A stretch of DNA of 16,688 bases from Proteiniphilum sp. (GTDB lineage Bacteria; Bacteroidota; Bacteroidia; Bacteroidales; Dysgonomonadaceae): positions 1-16,688 of the forward strand of contig JAISZV010000208.1 of assembly GCA_031284475.1 (NCBI GenBank). Direction: 5' to 3'. Made by a program: the position numbers and the translations under genes. The notes under the pieces are model-generated. The model ran no database searches. It saw only the letters and a program-made list of their open reading frames with translations, and had not been told where the DNA came from. This document shows positions 7,628 through 14,543 of this stretch, one piece after another (positions within the stretch are counted from its first letter, which is position 1; every line of letters starts with the position of its first letter).

Positions 7628-8887
7628 ATGTTATATTATTTTTTTGAATATTTAGACCAACTTGATTTCCCCGGAGCAGGTATGTTTCAATTCGTGATGT
7701 TCCGCTCCGCTATGGCGGCTATCTTTTCCCTGCTGATCGGGATCTTTGCAGGGAAGAGGATCATTCGCGGACTGCAACGGCGGCAGATTGGGGAGACCAT
7801 CCGTAACCTCGATCTGGAAGGACAATACAGCAAACGGGGTACACCCACTATGGGAGGGGTCATTGTGATCCTCTCTATTCTGGCCTCCACATTGCTTTTC
7901 GGAAAATTAGAGAATATCTACATCATCCTGATGCTTGTCAGCGTCGTCTGGCTGGGCGTACTGGGCTTTGCCGATGATTATATCAAGATATTCAAGAAGG
8001 ATAAAGAGGGATTGAAAGGGAAGTTTAAGATAGTGGCGCAGGTGGGACTGGGCCTGATCGTCGGACTTACCATCTATTTCAGTCCCGAAATTGTTGTACG
8101 GGAAAATACCGAGGTTCGCGTCAAGAACGTAATAGAGGAAGTTACCTACCGGAATGAAGATGTGAAGACTACCAGCACCACCATTCCGTTTGTGAAGAAC
8201 AACAATTTCGATTACAGATGGCTTGTCGGCTGGATGGGCGATTATACGGACACGGCGGTATGGATTGTTTTTATCCTGGTGGTTATCTTTATAGTGACGG
8301 CAGTCTCCAACAGCGCCAATCTGACGGACGGGCTGGACGGGCTGGCTTCCGGCTCTTCGGCCATCATAGGAGTAGCGTTGGGTATTCTTGCTTATGTTTC
8401 GGGGCGTGTTGACTTTGCCTCCTACCTGAATATCATGTATATACCGGGAGGGGACGAGCTGATGGTATTTGCTTCCGCTTTCGTGGGAGCCTGCATCGGT
8501 TTTCTCTGGTACAATGCCTATCCGGCCCAGGTGTTCATGGGCGACACGGGCAGCCTTACTATGGGAGGTATTATCGGCGTGTTTGCCGTGTTGATCCACA
8601 AAGAACTGCTGTTGCCTATTCTCTGCGGGGTATTCTTTGTGGAAACGTTATCAGTCATCGTACAGACAGCCTATTTTAAATTTACGAAGAAAAAATACGG
8701 GGCAGGTAAACGTATCTTCAAGATGACCCCCCTGCATCATCATTACCAAAAGCCGGGCGACGGAAGCATTGACGCGCTTATTCAAAAGCCTTTTGTTCCT
8801 TTGGCCGAGCCGAAGATCGTGAGCCGCTTCTGGTTGGTGGGGATGATACTGGCCGTATTGGCCCTGGCGACGCTCAAAATGCGGTAA
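7628..8887 (+). CDS. mraY: MraY, phospho-MurNAc-pentapeptide translocase
   Basis: This polytopic membrane enzyme moves phospho-MurNAc-pentapeptide from UDP to undecaprenyl phosphate, giving lipid I on the inner face of the membrane. Signature blocks are [16 protein letters not shown] (65-80), FADDYIK with Asp116 and Asp117 (Mg-binding), [10 protein letters not shown] (231-240), [12 protein letters not shown] (303-314) and the His cluster PLHHHYQK (368-375). At 419 aa it is well above E. coli MraY (360). One extra stretch of about 40 residues lies at roughly 152-200 between membrane helices (charged, with [17 protein letters not shown]). Another of about 17 follows the His cluster ([17 protein letters not shown]). 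Both seem usual for Bacteroidota. It stands alone, with gaps of 118 bp before and 84 bp after. Confidence 0.97.
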   Translation: MLYYFFEYLDQLDFPGAGMFQFVMFRSAMAAIFSLLIGIFAGKRIIRGLQRRQIGETIRNLDLEGQYSKRGTPTMGGVIVILSILASTLLFGKLENIYIILMLVSVVWLGVLGFADDYIKIFKKDKEGLKGKFKIVAQVGLGLIVGLTIYFSPEIVVRENTEVRVKNVIEEVTYRNEDVKTTSTTIPFVKNNNFDYRWLVGWMGDYTDTAVWIVFILVVIFIVTAVSNSANLTDGLDGLASGSSAIIGVALGILAYVSGRVDFASYLNIMYIPGGDELMVFASAFVGACIGFLWYNAYPAQVFMGDTGSLTMGGIIGVFAVLIHKELLLPILCGVFFVETLSVIVQTAYFKFTKKKYGAGKRIFKMTPLHHHYQKPGDGSIDALIQKPFVPLAEPKIVSRFWLVGMILAVLALATLKMR

Positions 8888-8971
8888 TGAAGTAGGAGAG
8901 GGAAAAGAGAGTAGGTGGTGTGGTTGAGTTCACCGTCAATAAATTTTGAATTGATCGGGTTGGTAGGTTAA
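8888..8971 (+). other. mraY-murD gap, no periodic repeat seen
   Basis: This 84-bp gap differs from the other large gaps in lacking a tandem array. It starts with a purine-rich tract (about 8891-8912) in which GTAGG recurs loosely. It also has TCAAT and ATTGA as a 5-bp inverted pair near 8933-8955. I see no TAnnTTTG box and no terminator. Confidence 0.5.
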
Positions 8972-10324
8972 ATGAATGGAATGATGGACAAGAAATTAAT
9001 GGTGATTCTGGGAGGCGGCGAAAGCGGAGTAGGTTCCGCTATACTGGCTCAGAAGAAAGGTTTCAGGGTATTTCTTTCCGATAGCGGCGCGCTGGGCGAT
9101 GCATACCGGGAAACGCTGAAAACATACCGGATCGATTTTGAGGAGAACGGGCATACCGAAGAAAACATATTGACCGCCGGCGAGATTGTGAAAAGCCCCG
9201 GCATCCCCGACAGCGTTCCCATTATACAAAAGGCGCTGGCAAAAGGTATTCCGGTAATATCCGAGATTGAGTTTGCAGGCAGGTACACAAACGCGAAGCT
9301 GATTTGTATCACCGGGAGTAACGGTAAAACAACCACAACCAGCCTGATCTACCATATTTTGCAGTCGGCGGGTTTGAAAGTGGGATTAGGCGGTAATATA
9401 GGCAAGAGTTTCGCCCGCCAGGTGGCGGAGGAGTCCTATGACTATTATGTGTTGGAGTTGAGTAGTTTTCAATTGGACGGGGTTTACGATTTTAAGGCCG
9501 ATATAGCGGTACTCCTGAATATTACCCCCGATCATCTGGATCGCTACGATCATAACCTGCAACACTATGTGGACGCTAAAATGCGGATTATCCGGAATCA
9601 GGAAACGGAAGATGCGCTCATCTATTGGGTAGATGATCCGTTAGTGACAAAAGAGATCGAGAAACTAAAACCGGCAGCTATCCGCTATCCTTTTGGAGAG
9701 AAGAAAAGCGATCATACGGCTGCATATACCGAAAACGGGAAACTGTATATTCAAACGAAAAATAAGATATTCAATATGGAGTTGGAATTGTTGGCTTTGG
9801 AAGGGATGCATAATGTGTATAATTCGTTGGCGTCGGGTATTGTGGCAAAGCTGATGGACGTCAGCGATGAGCAGTTGCGCACATCCCTGTCCGATTTCAA
9901 AGGTGTTCCGCACCGGCTCGAAAAAGTGGCTTCCGTGCGTGGAGTGCAGTATATCAACGACTCTAAGGCGACCAATGTAAATTCCTGCTGGTATGCTTTA
10001 CAGAGTATGCGCACGAAAACCGTGCTGATACTCGGAGGCGTGGACAAAGGAAACGATTATACCGAGATTGAAGACCTGGTACGCAGCAAGGTAAGAGCGC
10101 TGATCTTTTTGGGGAAAGACAACGGCAAATTACATGCATTTTTCGACGGTAAGGTGAATGAGATTCGGGACGCCGGCTCCATGAAAGAAGCGGTGGATGC
10201 TGCCTGTGAATTGGCACAGAAAGGCGATGCAGTCTTGCTTTCGCCCTGTTGCGCCAGTTTCGATCTGTTCAAGAATTATGAAGATCGCGGCGACCGGTTC
10301 AGGGAATGTGTCAGGCGGCTGTAA
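8972..10324 (+). CDS. murD: MurD, UDP-MurNAc-L-alanine:D-glutamate ligase
   Basis: The 450-aa cytoplasmic Mur ligase adds D-glutamate to UDP-MurNAc-L-Ala using ATP. Its N-terminal Rossmann-like domain opens with LMVILGGGESGVGSAIL, followed by the VKSPGIP block. The P-loop is CITGSNGKTTTT (about 112-123), and LELSSFQLDG and NITPDHLDRY follow. The C-terminal domain has RLEKVASVRGVQYINDSKATN, ILGGVDKGNDY and the closing SPCCASFDLFKNYEDRGDRF. All expected motifs are present; E. coli MurD is 438 aa. The start is uncertain among ATGs at 8972, 8981 and 8984; the last gives MDKKLMVILGG. A 23-bp hairpin-repeat array begins 5 bp after the stop codon. Confidence 0.97.
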   Translation: MNGMMDKKLMVILGGGESGVGSAILAQKKGFRVFLSDSGALGDAYRETLKTYRIDFEENGHTEENILTAGEIVKSPGIPDSVPIIQKALAKGIPVISEIEFAGRYTNAKLICITGSNGKTTTTSLIYHILQSAGLKVGLGGNIGKSFARQVAEESYDYYVLELSSFQLDGVYDFKADIAVLLNITPDHLDRYDHNLQHYVDAKMRIIRNQETEDALIYWVDDPLVTKEIEKLKPAAIRYPFGEKKSDHTAAYTENGKLYIQTKNKIFNMELELLALEGMHNVYNSLASGIVAKLMDVSDEQLRTSLSDFKGVPHRLEKVASVRGVQYINDSKATNVNSCWYALQSMRTKTVLILGGVDKGNDYTEIEDLVRSKVRALIFLGKDNGKLHAFFDGKVNEIRDAGSMKEAVDAACELAQKGDAVLLSPCCASFDLFKNYEDRGDRFRECVRRL

Positions 10325-10329
10325 GAGTC

Positions 10330-10444
10330 GAGGCTCGCAGACGGGAATCTGCGAGGCTCACAGATGGTAATCTGTGAGGCTTAGAGATTCCCATCTCAAA
10401 GGCTTAGAAATAGGAATAGTCGAAGCTACGAAAACGGTAAGACT
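10330..10444 (+). repeat. 23-bp repeat array with internal dyads, five units, between murD and ftsW
   Basis: Five abutting 23-bp units start at 10330, 10353, 10376, 10399 and 10422, each opening with GAGGCTC or a variant (GAGGCTT, AAGGCTT, GAAGCTA). In the first three units the rest forms a dyad that pairs CTC/CTT with the GAG/AAG of the next unit. Arms are CTCGCAGA/TCTGCGAG (unit 1), CTCACAGAT/ATCTGTGAG (unit 2) and GAGAT/ATCTC plus CTT/AAG with one mismatch (unit 3). The arms differ but stay complementary. Units 4 and 5 have lost most pairing. The array ends directly in a GCGTAACATGAGT box. Confidence 0.92.
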
Positions 10445-10457
10445 GCGTAACATGAGT
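10442..10457 (+). repeat. Conserved box ACTGCGTAACATGAGT at the end of the 23-bp array
   Basis: These 16 bases recur exactly on the minus strand at 14424-14409, and the inner 12 (TGCGTAACATGA) recur again on the plus strand at 14486-14497. At both 23-bp repeat loci the box directly follows the last repeat unit, so it behaves as the fixed end of the element. Here it leads straight into the octamer array of the ftsW leader. Confidence 0.85.
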
Positions 10458-10461
10458 AAAT

Positions 10462-10517
10462 ATTAGTAAATCAACAAATCAACAAATCAGTAAATTAATA
10501 AATCATTAAATCAGAAT
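10462..10517 (+). repeat. Octamer tandem array in the ftsW leader, seven units
   Basis: Seven consecutive 8-bp units: ATTAGTAA, ATCAACAA, ATCAACAA, ATCAGTAA, ATTAATAA, ATCATTAA, ATCAGAAT. They are of the same ATCAnnAn family as the ftsL leader array, and ATCAGTAA is shared exactly. The array ends 3 bp before the ftsW ATG, the same distance as at ftsL. Confidence 0.92.
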
Positions 10518-10520
10518 AGT

Positions 10521-11906
10521 ATGCTTAACGACAACAATCAAATGGACGCCTCAGATCAACGGTATGAATCCGGTCAACCGCATGACGAGGCAGTGGAAAC
10601 GGAATCATCGATAGGTGATTTCGGACGTAAGGTATTTAAGGGCGACAAAGTGATCTGGTTAGTCTTTATCATCCTGTGTATTATTTCGCTGGTAGAGATA
10701 TTCAGCGCTACCAGTACCATCGTCTATCGTCAACAAAACATGTGGGAGCCTATACTGCGGCACGCCACGTTTCTGATTGGGGGTGTGGGAGTAATCCTGC
10801 TCATTCATAACATCCCGTACCGTTACTTTTCATCATTAATATTTGTGTTGCTCGGAGCTTTTATTTTATTGATCCTGACGCCGCTTATCGGCAAAAGCAT
10901 CAACGGGGCGGATCGGTTTATCCCCTTTATGGGGTTCACCATTCAACCTTCGGAAATAGCGAAAATATCGCTGATGGGAACCATAGCGTTTCTTCTGAGC
11001 AAGCAGAACGGGGAAAACGATGGCGTTTTGTTCCGCTGGATGATTGGGCTTATGGTGATTATCTGCGGGATCATCGCCATAGACAACCTTTCTACAGCCT
11101 TGTTGCTGTTTGGGGTTTGTTATCTGTTGATGTTTATCGGTAATGTGAAGTTCCTGCGGCTGTTGAAGGTTGCGGGAGCGGGAATAGTTGCAATAGTCCT
11201 GTTTGTCCTGATGCTGAATGTGATTCCTGAAAAATGGACAGAGTCCGGGCCGTTGAAGCGTTTGGAGACATGGCAGAACCGTCTTACCGATTTCAGTACG
11301 CATAAAGAACTGTCGGAGGAGGAGTATTATACGATTACCGATGAAAACTACCAGGTAGCGCATGCCAAGATCGCCATTGCGAACGGCGGCGCGCTGGGCG
11401 TGTTTCCCGGAAACAGTACCGAACGCGATTTCCTGCCCCAAGCCTATTCCGATTTTATCTACGCCATTATCATTGAAGAGATGGGGCTTTTAGGAGGGAT
11501 TCTTGTACTGCTGCTCTATGTGATTCTCCTGATTCGTGGGGGAATGATTGCGCGGAAAACCGAGAAACTTTTTCCCAAGTACCTTGTGATGGGATCAACA
11601 TTGATGCTTTCCATACAGGCTTTTGTCAATATGGCCGTAGCGGTCAACCTGATCCCTGTTACCGGACAGCCGTTACCATTAATAAGCCGTGGCGGTACTT
11701 CTACGCTTATCACCTGCGCCTATTTCGGGTTGATTTTAAGCGCCGACCGTTTCGGTATCGGCAAGAAGAAAGAGGATGATGCAGCCGTGACGGAAACCGG
11801 GCCGGATAAGGAAGAACGGAATGATATTGATGACCTGTCCGAAAGAATAATAGAGTCGGTTGAGAAGCCGGAAGATAACGTTGATTTTGAAATTATTCAG
11901 GCATGA
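10521..11906 (+). CDS. ftsW: FtsW, SEDS-family septal peptidoglycan polymerase
   Basis: The 461-aa polytopic membrane protein of the RodA/FtsW family polymerises lipid II into septal glycan with its partner FtsI. Diagnostic segments are FIPFMGFTIQPSEIAKIS (133-150), ALGVFPGNSTERDFLPQAYSDFIYAIIIEEMG (291-322; Asp311 matches the proposed catalytic Asp of the TDFIFA motif), and TGQPLPLISRGGTSTL (381-396). It carries a hydrophilic N-terminal extension of about 40 residues and an acidic cytoplasmic tail from about 414 (KKKEDDAAVTETGPDKEERNDIDD...), making it longer than E. coli FtsW (414). No ATG lies in frame between the array-borne stop TAA at 10491 and 10521, which fixes the start. Its stop overlaps murG by 4 bp (ATGA). 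Confidence 0.96.
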   Translation: MLNDNNQMDASDQRYESGQPHDEAVETESSIGDFGRKVFKGDKVIWLVFIILCIISLVEIFSATSTIVYRQQNMWEPILRHATFLIGGVGVILLIHNIPYRYFSSLIFVLLGAFILLILTPLIGKSINGADRFIPFMGFTIQPSEIAKISLMGTIAFLLSKQNGENDGVLFRWMIGLMVIICGIIAIDNLSTALLLFGVCYLLMFIGNVKFLRLLKVAGAGIVAIVLFVLMLNVIPEKWTESGPLKRLETWQNRLTDFSTHKELSEEEYYTITDENYQVAHAKIAIANGGALGVFPGNSTERDFLPQAYSDFIYAIIIEEMGLLGGILVLLLYVILLIRGGMIARKTEKLFPKYLVMGSTLMLSIQAFVNMAVAVNLIPVTGQPLPLISRGGTSTLITCAYFGLILSADRFGIGKKKEDDAAVTETGPDKEERNDIDDLSERIIESVEKPEDNVDFEIIQA

Positions 11907-13003
11907 AGCGGGTAATTATCAGTGGAGGCGGTACGGGTGGACATATTTTTCCCGCCATTAGTATAGCCAATGCTCTGAAAGAACGGTGGCCCGACGGTGA
12001 AATACTCTTCGTGGGCGCCGAAAACCGGATGGAGATGGAAAAGATACCGGCTTCCGGATACAAGATCATCGGCTTACCGGTAGCCGGGTTCGACCGCCGG
12101 CGTCTCCTGAAGAACTTCTCTGTGATCGGGAAGTTACTCAAAAGTATGCGGAAAGCGCGTAAGATCATAGATGATTTCAAACCCGATATTGCTGTGGGCG
12201 TAGGAGGTTACGCCAGCGGCCCCACATTGAAAGCGGCAGCGGCAAAAGGCGTGCCCACCCTGCTTCAGGAGCAGAACTCCTATGCCGGAGTAACCAACAA
12301 GATGCTGGCGCGGAAAGCGTCCGCCATCTGTGTGGCGTATGTAGGGATGGAAAAGTTCTTCCCGGCGAAAAAGATTGTGCTTACCGGCAATCCCTGCCGG
12401 CAGGATCTGGTAGTTTCGGAAGAAAACCGCGCGCAGGGATATGGTTATTTTCGGTTGGATCCCTGTAAGAGAACCATTCTGCTGCTGGGTGGAAGCCTCG
12501 GCGCACGTACGCTCAACCAAAGCATTACGGGCGCTTTCCCGAAATTAGCCGGAGCCGGCGACCTGCAAGTGATCTGGCAATGCGGAAAATATTACTATAA
12601 AGAGATGCAGCAATTGCAGGAGGAAGGCAAGATACCGCAAAACGTGCGCCTGTTCGATTTCGTGTCGCGGATGGACTATGCCTATTCCGTAGCCGATCTG
12701 GTAATATCCCGTGCCGGCGCAGGATCTATTTCGGAGTTCAGCCTGCTTGGAAAGGCCGTCATTCTGACGCCTTCGCCCAATGTGGCCGAAGATCATCAGA
12801 CAAAAAATGCACAATCGCTGGTCGATAAGAACGCTGCCGTTATGGTGCCGGATGCGGAGGCTCCCGGTATTTTGTTTGACAAGGCTATGGCGCTTGTGAG
12901 AAATGACGAGGAATTGAGAAGCCTCCGTAACAATATCGCAAAGTTGGCGCAGCGCGATTCCGCGAAACGGATCGTTGACGAAATTGAAAAAATTATCGGA
13001 TGA
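11903..13003 (+). CDS. murG: MurG, UDP-GlcNAc:lipid I N-acetylglucosaminyltransferase
   Basis: The 366-aa GT-B fold peripheral membrane enzyme (E. coli 355 aa) adds GlcNAc to lipid I, forming lipid II. The N-terminal acceptor domain starts with the glycine loop SGGGTGGHIFPA (7-18), followed by GVGGYASGPT and LLQEQNSYAGVTN. The C-terminal donor domain has LLLGGSLGARTLN, SRAGAGSISEF (about 269-279) and the NVAEDHQTKNA loop that contacts UDP-GlcNAc. It overlaps ftsW by 4 bp at its start and murC by 4 bp at its end, both as ATGA, so translational coupling through ftsW-murG-murC is very likely. Every hallmark residue block is intact. Confidence 0.98.
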   Translation: MKRVIISGGGTGGHIFPAISIANALKERWPDGEILFVGAENRMEMEKIPASGYKIIGLPVAGFDRRRLLKNFSVIGKLLKSMRKARKIIDDFKPDIAVGVGGYASGPTLKAAAAKGVPTLLQEQNSYAGVTNKMLARKASAICVAYVGMEKFFPAKKIVLTGNPCRQDLVVSEENRAQGYGYFRLDPCKRTILLLGGSLGARTLNQSITGAFPKLAGAGDLQVIWQCGKYYYKEMQQLQEEGKIPQNVRLFDFVSRMDYAYSVADLVISRAGAGSISEFSLLGKAVILTPSPNVAEDHQTKNAQSLVDKNAAVMVPDAEAPGILFDKAMALVRNDEELRSLRNNIAKLAQRDSAKRIVDEIEKIIG

Positions 13004-14382
13004 ACTACGAATCGATATATTTTATAGGTATAGGCGGCATCGGCATGAGCAATCTGTCCCGTTATTTCCTCTCCAAAAGAAAGAGGGTAGGAGGGTATGA
13101 CCGTACGGAGTCGGCGCTGACTCGGTTGTTGCAGGAGGAAGGAGCGTTCGTCCATTATGAGGATGACCTGAGTTTCATTCCGGCGGCGTTTTTCGATAAA
13201 GAAAAAACATTGGTGGTCTATACGCCTGCCGTGCCGGCGTCTCACAGTGAGCTTCTCTATTTCCGGGAAAACGGATACGTTGTGATGAAAAGGGCGCAAC
13301 TGCTTGGCGAGATCACCGGAACGAGCGATGCGGTTTGTGTGGCGGGAACGCACGGAAAGACTACCGTTTCGGGCATGATCGCTCATCTGTTGCGGCAGTC
13401 GCAAGTGGATTGCAGCGCTTTTCTGGGAGGCGTTCTGAAGAACTATAACAGTAATCTGTTACTCTCCGGCAAGAGCAATATCACCGTGGCGGAAGCCGAT
13501 GAGTATGACCGTTCTTTCCACTGGTTAAAACCGTGGATCGCCGTAATTACCTCGGCCGACCCCGATCATCTCGATATTTACGGAACGGTAGAGGCATACA
13601 GGGAGAGCTTTGAGAAGTTCACTTCGCTTATCCGGCCCGGCGGGAGCCTGATCATGAAAAAAGGAATACCGGTGATTCCCCGTAGCGGGGAAACGGTGAA
13701 GATATGGACTTACGGGGAAACGGAAGGCGATTTTCATGCGGAGAATATCCGCATAGGGAATGGCGAAATAGTGTTTGACCTGGTAACGCCTTCGGATATT
13801 ATCAGGGATATATCGCCGGGCGTTCCCGTGAAGATCAATATTGAGAACGGAATAGCAGCTGCTGCGGCGGCGCTGTTATGCGGCGTTACGCCGGAAGAGA
13901 TCCGCGGGGCCATGCATACGTTTCAAGGAACAGCGAGGCGGTTCGATTTCCATATCAAGACCGGTCAAATTGTTTTTATTGACGATTATGCCCATCATCC
14001 ACGGGAATTGTCCGCCGCCATCGAATCGATCAGGGCGCTTTACCCCGGCAAAAAGATGACGGCTGTTTTCCAGCCGCATCTCTATTCACGCACCCGCGAC
14101 TTTGCGGCGGACTTTGCGGAAAGCCTGTCGCTCCCGGACGAGGTGATACTGCTGGATATTTATCCGGCCCGGGAAGAACCCATTGAGGGAGTCTCCTCGC
14201 GCATCATTTTCGACAAGATAAGGCGGGCGGAGAAGACGCTCTGTACAAAACAGGAGTTACCCGGTTTGCTCAGGGAAAAAGAAATAGAAGTGCTGGTAAC
14301 GTTCGGCGCAGGCGACGTCGACAGGTTGCTTCCCGAAATAGAACAGGTGTTGAGGGAAAAATACCTGCCGGAAAATAAATGA
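13000..14382 (+). CDS. murC: MurC, UDP-MurNAc:L-alanine ligase
   Basis: The 460-aa ligase catalyses the first amino-acid addition to UDP-MurNAc, with ATP. The N-terminal domain opens with IYFIGIGGIGMSNLSRYF, a UDP-sugar-binding GxGGxGM loop. The P-loop is AGTHGKTTVSG (115-125), followed by EADEYDRSFHWLKPW and SADPDHLDIYG in the ATPase domain. FIDDYAHHPREL near 327-338 and VFQPHLYSRTRDF mark the C-terminal domain. EADEYDRSF and DDYAHHP separate MurC from MurD and MurE. It is shorter than E. coli MurC (491), within the family range. It begins inside the murG stop (ATGA overlap). The next gene is 161 bp away across the inverted copy of the 23-bp repeat; murB and ddl, which follow murC in E. coli, are absent. 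Confidence 0.97.
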   Translation: MNYESIYFIGIGGIGMSNLSRYFLSKRKRVGGYDRTESALTRLLQEEGAFVHYEDDLSFIPAAFFDKEKTLVVYTPAVPASHSELLYFRENGYVVMKRAQLLGEITGTSDAVCVAGTHGKTTVSGMIAHLLRQSQVDCSAFLGGVLKNYNSNLLLSGKSNITVAEADEYDRSFHWLKPWIAVITSADPDHLDIYGTVEAYRESFEKFTSLIRPGGSLIMKKGIPVIPRSGETVKIWTYGETEGDFHAENIRIGNGEIVFDLVTPSDIIRDISPGVPVKINIENGIAAAAAALLCGVTPEEIRGAMHTFQGTARRFDFHIKTGQIVFIDDYAHHPRELSAAIESIRALYPGKKMTAVFQPHLYSRTRDFAADFAESLSLPDEVILLDIYPAREEPIEGVSSRIIFDKIRRAEKTLCTKQELPGLLREKEIEVLVTFGAGDVDRLLPEIEQVLREKYLPENK

Positions 14383-14408
14383 TTTTGAAGAGTTCATGGT
14401 ATTGAATA

Positions 14409-14466
14409 ACTCATGTTACGCAGTATTCCCGTACGTGGGACCCGCGCATTCCCGTACTTGAGCCTT
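14409..14466 (-). repeat. Inverted copy of the 23-bp repeat element between murC and ftsQ, two units plus end box
   Basis: Read on the minus strand from 14466 there are two 23-bp units. The first begins AAGGCTC and the second GGGTCCC; each has ACGGGAAT at the same offset (14455-14448 and 14432-14425). The second runs into ACTGCGTAACATGAGT (14424-14409). AGGCTC, ACGGGAAT and the end box match unit 1 of the murD-ftsW array and its end box, so both loci carry one repeat family in opposite orientations. Only one unit break is uncertain, by 1-2 bp. Confidence 0.85.
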
Positions 14467-14485
14467 GACACAAAAGACATGACTT

Positions 14486-14497
14486 TGCGTAACATGA
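14486..14497 (+). repeat. Third copy of TGCGTAACATGA, inverted partner of the 14411-14422 copy
   Basis: TGCGTAACATGA here and TCATGTTACGCA at 14411-14422 form a perfect 12-bp inverted repeat around 63 bp that hold the two 23-bp units. The TTTG of the nearest -33 candidate for ftsQ (14484-14487) overlaps the left end of this copy. Confidence 0.85.
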
Positions 14498-14512
14498 ATG
14501 AATAACTTAATG

Positions 14513-14520
14513 TATCTTTG
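14513..14520 (+). promoter_or_regulatory. Candidate internal promoter -7 box for ftsQ-ftsA-ftsZ
   Basis: TATCTTTG fits the Bacteroides TAnnTTTG consensus exactly and is followed by CA, as often seen. It lies 23 bp before the ftsQ GTG, leaving a leader of about 15-20 nt. The nearest upstream TTTG (14484-14487) is 25 bp away, longer than the usual 19-21; the mraZ candidate has the same 25-bp gap. Confidence 0.6.
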
Positions 14521-14543
14521 CAGGTGGTAAATTTCTTTGGGCG

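Noticed and set aside
7907..8599. Minus-strand open frame of 230 codons antisense to mraY
   Set aside because: Opposite conserved membrane helices of mraY and rich in His, Asp and Gln, a typical shadow of hydrophobic codons.
10330..10444. 23-bp array considered as a CRISPR
   Set aside because: The units abut each other with no unique spacers, they contain variable arms, and no cas gene is present.
14411..14497. GTTACGC and GCGTAAC considered as integron attC core sites
   Set aside because: attC sites need RYYYAAC first and GTTRRRY second; here the order is reversed and the central bases do not fit RRR. There is no cassette or integrase.
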